DNA from: Cupriavidus basilensis OR16
Lineage (GTDB): Bacteria; Pseudomonadota; Gammaproteobacteria; Burkholderiales; Burkholderiaceae
Assembly (NCBI RefSeq): GCF_000243095.1
Contig: NZ_AHJE01000126.1
Coordinates: 29,466 to 93,465 of the forward strand
Direction: 5' to 3'
DNA length: 64,000 nucleotides
Shown one piece after another: positions 43,614 through 52,236 of this stretch (its first letter is position 1; the number at the start of each line of letters is the position of its first letter). The notes beneath the pieces were generated by a model, which saw only the letters and a list, made by a program, of their open reading frames with translations, searched no databases and had not been told where the DNA came from. The position numbers and the translations under genes were made by a program.

Positions 43614-44600
43614 ATGAAAATCAAACCAGGCTGGGGCATAGCGGCATTGTTCGTTGCCGCCTCCATTGGAAGCGCTGTATGGTGGCTTGGCAGCCAGCGC
43701 GATCCATGGCCGGCCTATATGGTCCACAGCAATGGGCGCATGGAGATTGGCCGGCTCGACATCGCGGTCAAGTATCCGGGCCGAGTCATCGACCTGCCGG
43801 TTCGCGAGGGCGATGCCCTGGCCGCGGGAGCGGTGGTGGCCCGGCAGGATGACGCGGAACTCCTGGCGCAGATCGGCCTTGCCACCGCCGCTCGCGAGCG
43901 TGCCGTGCAGGCGGCGTCGCGCGCGCAGGCGGAAATCGATGGGCGTGCGAGCCGCCAGCGGCTGGCGCGGCTGGAGCTGACAGAGGCGGTCAAGCTCTAC
44001 CAGGACCGCCAGATTTCCTCCGTGGAGCGCGACCGCCGGCAACTTGGCCTGGATGGCGAGAGCGCCGGCGTGACCGGCGCGCGTGCGGGGCTTGGCGAGG
44101 CTCGCGCGGCGATCGCGGAGGCCGATGCCCAGATTGCCCGCCTGAACATCCTGCTGGGCGAGGCAACCATCCGTGCCCCGGTAGCCGGCCGCGTGGAGTA
44201 TCGCGTGATCGAGGTCGGTACGGTGTTGCCGGCGGGTGGCCGCGTGGTGTCGCTGCTGAACCTGGCGGATATGTATTTCACGGTGTTCCTGCCCGCCGGC
44301 GCGGCCGGCAAGCTGGCCATCGGCGATGAAGCGCGCATCGTGCTGGACGCGCTGAAGGACGAACCTATCCCGGCGCGCATCAGCTTTGTGGCCAGCGAGG
44401 CGCAGTTCACCCCCAAGTATGTCGAGACCGATGCCGAGCGGGCCAAGCTGATGTACCGCGTCAAGCTGCAGCTGACGCCGGAGATGGCGCAACGCTACGC
44501 GCCCAGGCTGAAGGCCGGCATGACGGGCGATGGCTTTGTGCGCCTGGATGCGAAGCAGCCCTGGCCTACCGCGCTGACGCTGCGCCAGCAGCCGGCCTGA
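43614..44600 (+). CDS. HlyD-family membrane fusion protein (YhiI-like)
   Basis: 328 residues. N-terminal anchor GIAALFVAASIGSAVWWLG; biotinyl-lipoyl half motif KYPGRVIDLPVREGDALAAG; long coiled-coil hairpin (about 90-185); second half motif ATIRAPVAGRVEYRVIEVGT; then the beta-barrel FTVFLPAGAAGKLAIGDEAR. Periplasmic adaptor that links the inner-membrane ABC pump to an outer-membrane factor. Followed after 4 bp by the pump gene, in the order seen in E. coli yhiI-rbbA-yhhJ. Confidence 0.9.
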   Translation: MKIKPGWGIAALFVAASIGSAVWWLGSQRDPWPAYMVHSNGRMEIGRLDIAVKYPGRVIDLPVREGDALAAGAVVARQDDAELLAQIGLATAARERAVQAASRAQAEIDGRASRQRLARLELTEAVKLYQDRQISSVERDRRQLGLDGESAGVTGARAGLGEARAAIAEADAQIARLNILLGEATIRAPVAGRVEYRVIEVGTVLPAGGRVVSLLNLADMYFTVFLPAGAAGKLAIGDEARIVLDALKDEPIPARISFVASEAQFTPKYVETDAERAKLMYRVKLQLTPEMAQRYAPRLKAGMTGDGFVRLDAKQPWPTALTLRQQPA

Positions 44601-44604
44601 CGTC

Positions 44605-47238
44605 ATGCCAAGCCCGCATCCCGACGCAGCCGCGGCCATCCGGATCGATGGCTTGTCGCACCGCTACGGCGCCAGCTTGGCGCTGGACAATGTGTCGCTC
44701 ACCCTGCCCGGCAATGCCACCATCGGCCTGATCGGCCCGGATGGCGTCGGCAAATCGACGCTGCTCGGCGTGATTGCCGGCGTCAAGCGCATCCAGCATG
44801 GCAATGCCTGCGTGCTGGGCGCGGACCTGCGCGACCGGCAGGCGCGCGAGGCATTGTTGCCGCGCGTGGCGTTCATGCCGCAGGGGCTCGGGCGCAATCT
44901 GTACCCGACGCTGTCGGTCTACGAGAACGTGGACTTCTTTGCCCGGCTGTTCGGCCTGGGCGGCGGCGAGCGGCGCCAGCGTATCGAGCGCCTGCTCGCG
45001 GCCACCGGCCTGGCGCCTTTCCCGGACCGGCCTGCGGGCAAGCTCTCGGGCGGCATGAAGCAGAAGCTCGGCCTGTGCTGCGCGCTGGTTCACAACCCGG
45101 ACCTGCTGATCCTCGACGAGCCCACCACGGGCGTGGACCCGCTGTCGCGGCGCCAGTTCTGGGCCCTGGTGGAAGACCTGCGCGCCGAGCACAGCAATAT
45201 GACGGTGATCGTTGCCACCGCGTATATCGAGGAGGCGCAGCGCTTCGGGCATCTGGTGGCCATGGATGCGGGCAAGGTGCTGGTGTGCGACCGAACCGCC
45301 GATGTGCTGGCGCGCGCGGGCACCAGCGACCTGGAGCAGGCCTACATCTCGCTGCTGCCGGCGCAGCGGCGCGGCGATGCCGCGGGATTGGTGATCCCGC
45401 CCCGCCCGCCGGATGGCGACGAACCCGCCATCGAAGCCGAGGGGCTGACGCGGCGCTTCGGTGCCTTCACCGCCGTGGACAATGTGAGTTTTCGCATCGA
45501 GCGCAGCGAGATCTTCGGCTTTCTCGGCTCCAATGGCTGCGGCAAGACCACCACCATGAAGATGCTGACCGGGCTGCTGGATGCCACCAGCGGCACCGCG
45601 CGCCTGCTCGGGCAGACCATCGACGCCGGCGATATGCGTACCCGCATGCGGGTGGGCTATATGTCGCAGGCGTTCTCGCTCTACGAGGAACTGACAGTAC
45701 GGCAGAACCTGGACCTGCATGCCAGGCTCTACCGGATGGAGGGCGCGAGCGCGCAGAATGCGGTCGGGCAGGCCCTGCTCGATTTCGAGCTGGACCAGCA
45801 TGCCGGCGCGCGGCCCGCTTCCCTGTCGCTCGGTATTCGCCAGCGCCTGCAGCTGGCTGCGGCTTGCCTGCACCATCCGGAGGTGCTGATCCTCGACGAA
45901 CCCACCTCCGGCGTGGACCCCGGCGCGCGGGACATGTTCTGGCGCCATCTGGTCCAGCTCTCGCGCCAGCAGCGCGTGACCATCTTTGTTTCCACGCACT
46001 TCATGAACGAGGCGGCGCGCTGCGACCGCATCTCCTTCATGCACCGCGGCCGCGTGCTGGCGGTGGGCAGCCCGGAGGCGCTGCGGGAAGGCTGTCATGC
46101 GCAGACGCTGGAGGATGCCTTCGTCAGCTACCTGGAGCAGGCGGAAAATCCGCGGAACGGTGCCGCCGCTACGGCTGCCGCGCAGGCAGTGTCCGTACAA
46201 CCGTCCCCGGCCCGCGCGCGGCAAGCCCGGCCGTGCGCGCATCCCGGCGGCTCGCCGCTGGCGCGGACCTGGGCATTCGCCAGGCGCGAAGCCATGGAGC
46301 TGGCGCGCGACAAGCTACGGCTGGCATTCGCCATCCTTGGCCCCATCACCGATGCGGTGCACAGCGAGGCCGACGCGGACCGGCGCCTGCGCGCCGCGGC
46401 GGCTATGCTGATCGTCGAACTGCCGCCCGGCTTCGAGCGCGACCTGCTGGCCGGGCGCCAGCCGCAGCTCGCATTCCGCGTCGACGGATCCAGCCCGTTC
46501 CCGGGCGCCACCACGCGCGCCTACGTGACCGGCGTGCTGCTGGCCTACGCCAATGCGCAGCTGCGCGCGCAGGCGGCCCGCCCGGCTGCGCTGCCGGTGT
46601 CGATCGAGACGCGCTTTATCTACAACCAGGAATTCCGCAGCATCTACGCCATCACGCCGGGCATCATCATGCTGGCGCTGATCCTGATCCCGACCATGCT
46701 GACCGCGCTCGGCGTGGTGCGGGAGAAGGAAATGGGGTCGATCACCAACCTCTATGCCTCCCCGGCAAGCGTGGGCGAGTACCTGATCGGCAAGCAGTTG
46801 CCCTACGTGGGGCTGGCGATGATCAGCTACCTGACCTTGGTGGCGCTGGCCATTGTGCTGCTGCAGGTGCCGCTCAAGGGCTCCTTCCTTGCCTTGTCGA
46901 TCGGCGCCGCGCTGTTCGTGCTGGCGGCCACCGCGCTCGGGCTGCTGATGTCGACCTTCGTGCGTTCGCAGGTAGCGGCCATCTTTGGCACGGCGATCCT
47001 GTGCCTGATTCCGTCGGTCAATTTCTCCGGCCTGCTTTATCCGGTATCGACGCTGACGGGCAGCAGCTACTGGATTGGCCAGGGTTTTCCGTCGTCGTGG
47101 TTCCAGTTGATCAGCCTTGGCAGCTTTACCAAGGGGCTTGGCGCTGGCAGCTTCGGCACCATGTACCTGGCTTTGCTGGGTTTTGCGCTGCTGTACCTGG
47201 CGGGTGCCCGTTTGCTTCTGCGCAAGCAAGAAGCATAG
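44605..47238 (+). CDS. RbbA-like ABC protein: two ATPase domains plus permease, with internal in-frame deletion
   Basis: 877 residues. ATPase 1 has GPDGVGKSTLLGV, LSGGMKQKLGLCCAL and LLILDEPTTGVDP; ATPase 2 has GSNGCGKTTTMKM, LSLGIRQRLQLAAACL and VLILDEPTSGVDPG. Walker A of ATPase 1 has Asp in place of the usual Asn/Ser (GPDGVGKS), as in other RbbA-type proteins. The C-terminal ABC-2 permease (about 555-877) has lost its first membrane helix: after LRLAFAILGP it jumps directly to DRRLRAA near 46340, about 45 residues short of E. coli RbbA (911). Five later helices remain. Confidence 0.9.
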   Translation: MPSPHPDAAAAIRIDGLSHRYGASLALDNVSLTLPGNATIGLIGPDGVGKSTLLGVIAGVKRIQHGNACVLGADLRDRQAREALLPRVAFMPQGLGRNLYPTLSVYENVDFFARLFGLGGGERRQRIERLLAATGLAPFPDRPAGKLSGGMKQKLGLCCALVHNPDLLILDEPTTGVDPLSRRQFWALVEDLRAEHSNMTVIVATAYIEEAQRFGHLVAMDAGKVLVCDRTADVLARAGTSDLEQAYISLLPAQRRGDAAGLVIPPRPPDGDEPAIEAEGLTRRFGAFTAVDNVSFRIERSEIFGFLGSNGCGKTTTMKMLTGLLDATSGTARLLGQTIDAGDMRTRMRVGYMSQAFSLYEELTVRQNLDLHARLYRMEGASAQNAVGQALLDFELDQHAGARPASLSLGIRQRLQLAAACLHHPEVLILDEPTSGVDPGARDMFWRHLVQLSRQQRVTIFVSTHFMNEAARCDRISFMHRGRVLAVGSPEALREGCHAQTLEDAFVSYLEQAENPRNGAAATAAAQAVSVQPSPARARQARPCAHPGGSPLARTWAFARREAMELARDKLRLAFAILGPITDAVHSEADADRRLRAAAAMLIVELPPGFERDLLAGRQPQLAFRVDGSSPFPGATTRAYVTGVLLAYANAQLRAQAARPAALPVSIETRFIYNQEFRSIYAITPGIIMLALILIPTMLTALGVVREKEMGSITNLYASPASVGEYLIGKQLPYVGLAMISYLTLVALAIVLLQVPLKGSFLALSIGAALFVLAATALGLLMSTFVRSQVAAIFGTAILCLIPSVNFSGLLYPVSTLTGSSYWIGQGFPSSWFQLISLGSFTKGLGAGSFGTMYLALLGFALLYLAGARLLLRKQEA

Positions 47239-47253
47239 CCGGGAGATGACGCG

Positions 47254-48381
47254 ATGAACCAATGGTGCAAGAACGTGGCCCGCCTGTGCGGCAAGGAGCT
47301 GCGCAGCCTGCTCAGCGATATGACGCTGATGGCGCTGATCGTCTTTGCCTTCACGCTGGCAGTGCATTCGGTCGCCAAGGGCATCAAGGCCGAGGTGTCG
47401 AACGCATCCGTGGCCATCCTGGATGCCGACCACTCGGAACTCTCGCGCCGCCTGCGCGATGCGATCCGGCCGCCCTATTTCAAGACGCCGGTGGATGTGG
47501 ACCGGCACGCCGTGGATGCGGAGCTGGACCGGGGGCGCTATATCTTCGCCATCGAGATCCCGCCGCGCTTCGAAGCCGACGTGCTGGCAGGAAGGACGCC
47601 GGCGGTGCAGGTGCTGGTCGATGCCACCGCGATGACCCAGGCGGGGCTCGGGGCCACCTACCTGCAACAGATCTTTACGCGCGAGGCGCTTGAATTTCTT
47701 CACGCGCCGGCCCTCGAAGCACAACTGCCCGTGCGCGTGGAGAGCACGGTGATATTCAATCCCAACACGGAGTCGCACTGGTTCACGTCGACCATGCAGA
47801 TCGTGGTCAACATCACCGTGTTGGCCATCATCCTGGTGGGCGCGGCGGTGATCCGAGAGCGCGAGCACGGCACCATCGAGCACTTGCTGGTCATGCCGGT
47901 GCGCGCCAGCGAAATTGCCGTGGCGAAAATCCTGGCCAACGGCGCGGTGATCTTCCTGGCGTCCCTGCTATCGCTATGGCTGGTGGTGCATCTATGGCTG
48001 GACGTGCCGCTCATCGGCTCGATGGGGCTTTTTGCCTTGAGCACCGCCCTTTACCTGTTCTCGGTGACGGCGCTCGGCATGTGGCTGGCGACGATGGCGC
48101 CGGCGATGCCGCAGTTCGGGCTGCTGGCGGTGCCGACGTACGCCGTCGCCTACCTGCTATCCGGCGCCGCCACCCCGGTGCAAAGCATGCCGCAGGCCAT
48201 GCAGCAAGCGGTGCAATTCCTGCCGACGACCCAGTTCGTCACCCTCACGCAGGCCATCCTGTTCCGGGGCGCGGGTGTGGACGTGGTGTGGCCGCAATTG
48301 CTGGGCGTGACGGCCGCGGGCGGGATCTTCCTGGTCCTGGCGCTCACGCGGTTCCGCGCCATGCTGGCGCAGCAAGGATAG
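47254..48381 (+). CDS. ABC-2 type permease, YhhJ-like
   Basis: 375 residues. N-terminal helix LMALIVFAFTLAVHSVAKGI, a large periplasmic loop (about 48-175), then five helices; the coupling segment is VIREREHGTIEHLLVMPVRASEI. Second permease half of the exporter, forming a dimer with the RbbA-like protein. Exporter substrate unknown; E. coli RbbA also associates with ribosomes, which cannot be assumed here. Confidence 0.9.
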   Translation: MNQWCKNVARLCGKELRSLLSDMTLMALIVFAFTLAVHSVAKGIKAEVSNASVAILDADHSELSRRLRDAIRPPYFKTPVDVDRHAVDAELDRGRYIFAIEIPPRFEADVLAGRTPAVQVLVDATAMTQAGLGATYLQQIFTREALEFLHAPALEAQLPVRVESTVIFNPNTESHWFTSTMQIVVNITVLAIILVGAAVIREREHGTIEHLLVMPVRASEIAVAKILANGAVIFLASLLSLWLVVHLWLDVPLIGSMGLFALSTALYLFSVTALGMWLATMAPAMPQFGLLAVPTYAVAYLLSGAATPVQSMPQAMQQAVQFLPTTQFVTLTQAILFRGAGVDVVWPQLLGVTAAGGIFLVLALTRFRAMLAQQG

Positions 48382-48387
48382 ACCGCC

Positions 48388-49723
48388 ATGCCTGACCACG
48401 CTTACCACGCTTACCACGCCCGCCGCGCCTCCAGCCCGCTCACCCAACGGATTTCCGCCTTGAGTATCTCTCCACGACGCGGCATCCTCGCCGTGCTCAT
48501 CGCAAGCATCGCCGCAGCCGGCCTGGCCGGCTGCGGCACGGTCGACGTCACCGTGCCCGACGGTATCACCGTACCGGCCGCATTCAAGGAAGCACCCGCC
48601 GAGGGCGCGCCGGCTGCGGCGCAGGAACTGGCGCAATGGTGGCAAAACTGGAACGACCCGGCATTGGCGCAGCGCGTGACCGAAGCGCTGGCGGCAAATT
48701 TCGATTTGCGAGTGGCGCAGGCGCGGGTGGCGGAAGCGCGCGCGCTCGGGCGGGCTGCCGAATCGGTGCGCTACCCGACGCTATCGGCGCAAGCACGCGC
48801 CGCGGGCGGTGTCGCCGACCTGCGCAGCCCGCCTGGCCTGCCGGACGCCTCGCCCGGCCTTGAGGGACATCTCGCGGGCCTGACCGTTGCATGGGAGGTC
48901 GACATCTTTGGCGGCCGCCGCAGTGACGCGCAGGCCGCTGCGGCCGTCGCGCTCAGCGCCGAGGAACGCCTGCGCGGCACGCGCCTGGTCATCGCCGCCG
49001 ACGTGGCCGAGAACTACCTGGCGGCGCGCGCGGGAGCGCCGCCTCGCGTTGCTCGCCGGCCAGGTGCCGCAGGCCGCAGCCGCGCTGTCGCCGCCGCCCG
49101 TCCTCTTCGTGCCGGCGCCGCCCGCCGGGCAGGTGCCATCCGACGTGATCGAGCGGCGCCCGGATGTGCGCGCCATGGCCGCGCTGGTGCGCGCGCAGGC
49201 CGCCAGGCTCGGCAGCGCCAAGGCAGACCGGTTTCCCCGCTTCTACCTGACGTTCCTGGGCCAGGACGGGCGTTTGCATGTGGACGGGTTGCCGGCGCTG
49301 AGCGGCACCGGCGGGCTGGTGGGCGCCGGCGTGCAACTGCCGATCTTCACCGCGGGGCGCATCCAGGCCAGTATCGATGCCGGCGATGCCCGCCTGCAGG
49401 CCGCGCAGGCGGAATACAACCAGGCGGTGCTGCGCACGCTGGAGGAAGTGGATAACGCCTACAGCCAGCGCAGCAGCCTGGACCAACGCGGCGCGCGGCT
49501 GGCCGACGTTGTCGCCACCGCGCAGCGCAATAGCCAGAACGCCATGCGCCTCTACGAAGGCGGGCGCCGCACCTTGCAGGACGTGCTCGATGCGCGCGTC
49601 GGCGCACTACAGAGGGAGGATGATCTGATCCAGACGCAAACGGCGCAGGCGCTCGCGACGGTGCAGTTATATCGGGCGCTGGGTGGGGAGTGGCCGGGCG
49701 AAACCGAGTCGGCCCGGCATTGA
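48388..49723 (+). pseudogene. Outer-membrane efflux lipoprotein (NodT/OprM family) with deletion and frameshift
   Basis: Lipoprotein signal ending LAGCG (lipobox); then QWWQNWNDPALAQRVTEALA and TVAWEVDIFGGRRSDAQAAA. At about 49030-49045 the frame shifts and about 45-50 residues of the first repeat are missing; it resumes as RRLALLAGQVPQAAAALS, IERRPDVRAMAALVRAQAA and GAGVQLPIFTAGRIQASID, ending after the last coiled coil. It is the fourth gene of the exporter and completes a tripartite pump. Without this piece the barrel/channel trimer would be defective. Confidence 0.85.
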
Positions 49724-49764
49724 TTCCCGCCGAAGCATGGGAGTCGCCGTAAGCTGGTCATGGC

Positions 49765-50046
49765 CTAAGCCTTGCGACGTGCAGCGCGCCGTTTGGCGGG
49801 AGGCGCATCGGGCTGCGCCGCCGCTTTGACTTGCACTTGCGGCGGTGTCCCAGGGTCAGGAAGAACGGCGTCGCCCACGTTCACCCCGCTGGGCACGTAC
49901 TGGACCCCATGTTGAGCGAGGTACTCGCGGATGAGTTGGCGCACCACCTGCGATGCCGTCAGATCCTGTTGTGCGCAAAGGCGCTCGAAAGCGGCTTTCT
50001 TGTTTGGATCGATGAGCAGCGTCAGCCGAGCAGTCTTGATCTCCAT
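49765..50046 (-). CDS. Ribbon-helix-helix (CopG-like) DNA-binding protein A
   Basis: 93 residues. The first 50 carry the fold: strand KTARLTLLIDP, helices NKKAAFERLCAQQ and TASQVVRQLIREYL. A basic tail (PPAKRRAARRKA) follows a Pro linker. It is about 70% identical in the fold to RHH protein B at 51566-51769, sharing TASQVVRQLIR-x-YL-x-QHGV. Putative transcription regulator of the surrounding stress genes. Confidence 0.8.
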   Translation of the reverse strand: MEIKTARLTLLIDPNKKAAFERLCAQQDLTASQVVRQLIREYLAQHGVQYVPSGVNVGDAVLPDPGTPPQVQVKAAAQPDAPPAKRRAARRKA

Positions 50047-50443
50047 GGAGCCTCAACATGCCAATACGATGGTCAGATGCGTCACATCATACAGGAACGT
50101 CGTGCGACTCAAAAGTGCTTGGCGCTGCCACCGCTCACCACCAGTAAAGCGGCGGAAAAGATCGCGATATGCCTGCGCCAACCTGGCACACTGGATGAAG
50201 ATTGCATATGCTAAAAAATATAATCCAATGCAGTCGGTGTGTAATCGCTATGTTAATGCTATTAACATATTCCAGGCAAAAATGACCTTGCACGCAGACG
50301 CCCCTTAGCGGGTCTTTGGAACCTTCGCCCACGTGGCATTTCGCGAGAACCCTCGCCTGCCGGAGGGTGACAAGGTGTGGGCGACAAGGAACGGTGATCG
50401 ACGTTATCGATGGCCTCGAACCCTGGCAGACAAGGAGAAAGAT
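50047..50443. other. Divergent region between RHH gene A and uspA
   Basis: 397 bp, AT-richer than the surroundings in its middle part. It contains a perfect 9+3+9 palindrome at 50249-50269 and no gene. Confidence 0.6.
50249..50269. promoter_or_regulatory. Perfect palindrome, arms TATGTTAAT/ATTAACATA around GCT
   Basis: Nine-base arms, three-base centre, in the divergent region between RHH gene A and uspA. Same architecture and AT-rich arms as the palindrome beside RHH gene B; candidate operator. Confidence 0.6.
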
Positions 50444-50881
50444 ATGTTCACGCACCTTCTGCTTGCGGTGGATGGCTCCCTTCTATCCGATGCTGCCTCT
50501 CATAAGGCTCTCGCCCTTGCGCAGCAAATGAACGCCCGGGTCACAGCACTCCGGGTTGGCCCGAACTACCATGTCCTTACCTATCACACTGAAATGCTGA
50601 CGGACACCCGAGAGCGCTTCATAACGGAATCCTGGGAGGAGGCCACGAATTATCTACAAGGCGTGGCGCGCGAAGCCGCCGTCGCAGGGGTACCCTGTGA
50701 TACGACGTATCTGGTCAACGATCACCCGTACGAGGCCATCATCAAAACGGCCGAGGACAAGGGCTGTGACCTGATCGTGATGGCGTCGCATGGGCGGCGC
50801 GGCGTGCAGGGACTCGTGATCGGCAGTGAGACGCACAAGGTCCTGACTCACAGCAAGATCCCGGTGCTGGTGTATCGCTAG
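50444..50881 (+). CDS. Universal stress protein UspA family
   Basis: 145 residues from ATG 50444, with AAGGAGA upstream. Single Usp domain: HLLLAVDGSLLSDAASHKAL at the start and the nucleotide-binding loop GCDLIVMASHGRRGVQGLVIGSETHKVLTHSKIPVLVYR at the end, in which GRRGxxxxxxGS is an ATP-binding variant of G-2x-G-9x-G-S/T. Cytoplasmic stress-survival protein. Upstream palindrome at 50249-50269 may control it. Confidence 0.9.
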   Translation: MFTHLLLAVDGSLLSDAASHKALALAQQMNARVTALRVGPNYHVLTYHTEMLTDTRERFITESWEEATNYLQGVAREAAVAGVPCDTTYLVNDHPYEAIIKTAEDKGCDLIVMASHGRRGVQGLVIGSETHKVLTHSKIPVLVYR

Positions 50882-51022
50882 GCGCCATGGCATCGAAGCG
50901 CGTGAGGCATTGGCGACAATGGACTGGCAATGCCACGGACGTCCATTCGGGATGGAGGCCGGGGGACGGTTTTCACACGCCCGCTGAAGGGGCATTGATC
51001 TGCGGTCCCGCGCCACCAAGGC

Positions 51023-51364
51023 CTACTGCCGAACTCGGCGCGTCGACACCGGCGCCACTGATCGTAGGCTTGTCCTTAGCCCAATGCGTCGCAACAGCGC
51101 CTGGACAGCGACTGTGGCGACGTCGTCCGTTTCTCTTACGTCCTTTACGTCCTTGAGCACCGTCTGAATCCGGAAGGCCAGCGCTTCGGCAAGCCTTGCC
51201 GCAGTGGCGCGCAGCGGACAAGGGTCTCCCCTCGCGTAAAGGGCGACATCTCTGAGCAGAGCGTCACCCCGATAGATGGCCACCAGCACCTTCGGTTGGT
51301 AGCTACCGTCATCGAGCGCTTTTGCGCGCGGCGTGACGCGATAAGTGACCGCCGGCTTGTGCAT
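51023..51364 (-). CDS. Hypothetical protein
   Basis: 113 residues from ATG 51364 behind GGGAGG. Likely a small alpha/beta protein: YRVTPRAKALDDGSYQPKVL and VAIYRGDALLRDVALYARGD, then an amphipathic helix ATAARLAEALAFRIQTVLKD. Not recognised. It points towards uspA and is part of the stress-related block. Confidence 0.5.
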   Translation of the reverse strand: MHKPAVTYRVTPRAKALDDGSYQPKVLVAIYRGDALLRDVALYARGDPCPLRATAARLAEALAFRIQTVLKDVKDVRETDDVATVAVQALLRRIGLRTSLRSVAPVSTRRVRQ

Positions 51365-51565
51365 GGATGCCTCCCGATAGTTGCCAGACCCTGACCCCGG
51401 TCTCGGCATGCCGTAAAGCCAAGTATGAGCTTGAGGCCAGCACCACGCATGGAAGGCCCCGATTGGGCCGGTAGACATCTCGGGATGCCTCGCAGTGGTC
51501 ATTATCAGTGCGATGCCGAGGCCGACCTGCAGGGTGAGGCTGGTAGTCCGCTATGCGGACGTCGG

Positions 51566-51769
51566 TCACTCGTGGTCCTTCTTAGCCAGAACCGTAGCGC
51601 CAACCTGGGGCCGGGTGGCATAGGCCACCCCATGCTGCTCCAAATAGTCGCGGATCAACTGGCGCACCACTTGCGACGGCGTCTGATCTTGCGCTGCGCA
51701 CAGGGTTTCAAAGGCTTTCTTCTTCACGGGGTCGATCAACACGGTGAAACGGGCGGTCTTGGATTCCAT
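51566..51769 (-). CDS. Ribbon-helix-helix (CopG-like) DNA-binding protein B
   Basis: 67 residues. Strand KTARFTVLIDPV and helices KKKAFETLCAAQD and TPSQVVRQLIRDYL; short tail without the basic extension of protein A. The start at 51769 is chosen because the longer frame lacks a fold-like N-terminus. A perfect 8+3+8 palindrome lies 32 bp upstream, in the position of an autoregulatory operator. Confidence 0.8.
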   Translation of the reverse strand: MESKTARFTVLIDPVKKKAFETLCAAQDQTPSQVVRQLIRDYLEQHGVAYATRPQVGATVLAKKDHE

Positions 51770-51800
51770 GCGAATTCCATGCGGTTTAGAATAGTGTTGT

Positions 51801-51819
51801 ATGATAATAGCATTATCAT
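51801..51819. promoter_or_regulatory. Perfect palindrome ATGATAAT-AGC-ATTATCAT beside RHH gene B
   Basis: Eight-base arms with a three-base centre, flanked by GTTGT and ACAAC that extend the symmetry imperfectly. Located 32 bp upstream of RHH gene B. Confidence 0.65.
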
Positions 51820-51950
51820 TACATACAACTACGAGGTCGGGTGCAGTCTGTGGTGAAAAGGCTTCGCAAAGCTCGTCCCGCCAACGGCGGCAAGCCAGAG
51901 GGCCCGACGTATGCAAGTTGCTTATAGGCCGCTTCTAATTAGAGGGCGAC

Positions 51951-52202
51951 GTGGTAGACGCGACAATTGAAATGACCAACCGCCTGGGCTTGCAAGGTCG
52001 CGGCTCAGCGCGGCTAACCCTTACCGCCGCTCAGTTCGAGTCCGAGATCCTGCTTGTCAGCAATGACTGCACGGCGAACGCCAAGAATGTGATGGAGGTG
52101 ATGCGGCTCTCGGCTCGGGTGGGGACCCAGGTTCGTATTCAAGCCACTGGCCCTGACGAAGTTGCTGCCGTGAAAGTCGTTGCCGCGCTGCTGGCTGAGT
52201 GA
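51951..52202 (+). CDS. HPr-like protein without either phosphorylation site
   Basis: 83 residues from GTG 51951 (no ATG is available). The HPr fold is clear: ATIEMTNRLGLQGRGSARLT aligns with the active-site region, but the catalytic His15 is Gln, while Arg17 is kept. In the regulatory site, the Ser46 position is Asn (TANAKNVMEVMRL). It therefore cannot receive phosphate from Enzyme I or from HPr kinase. A regulatory or decoy role is inferred. It sits in the stress block, away from any PTS genes. Confidence 0.8.
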   Translation: MVDATIEMTNRLGLQGRGSARLTLTAAQFESEILLVSNDCTANAKNVMEVMRLSARVGTQVRIQATGPDEVAAVKVVAALLAE

Positions 52203-52236
52203 CGAATTGAATACCAAGCCTGATCGCCCTCCCAAA

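Noticed and set aside
44566..47883. Long antisense and alternative-frame ORFs over the RbbA-like gene, including a 724-codon rightward frame
   Set aside because: They overlap clear ATPase motifs in the main frame; their sequences are low-complexity Arg/Gly/Ala.
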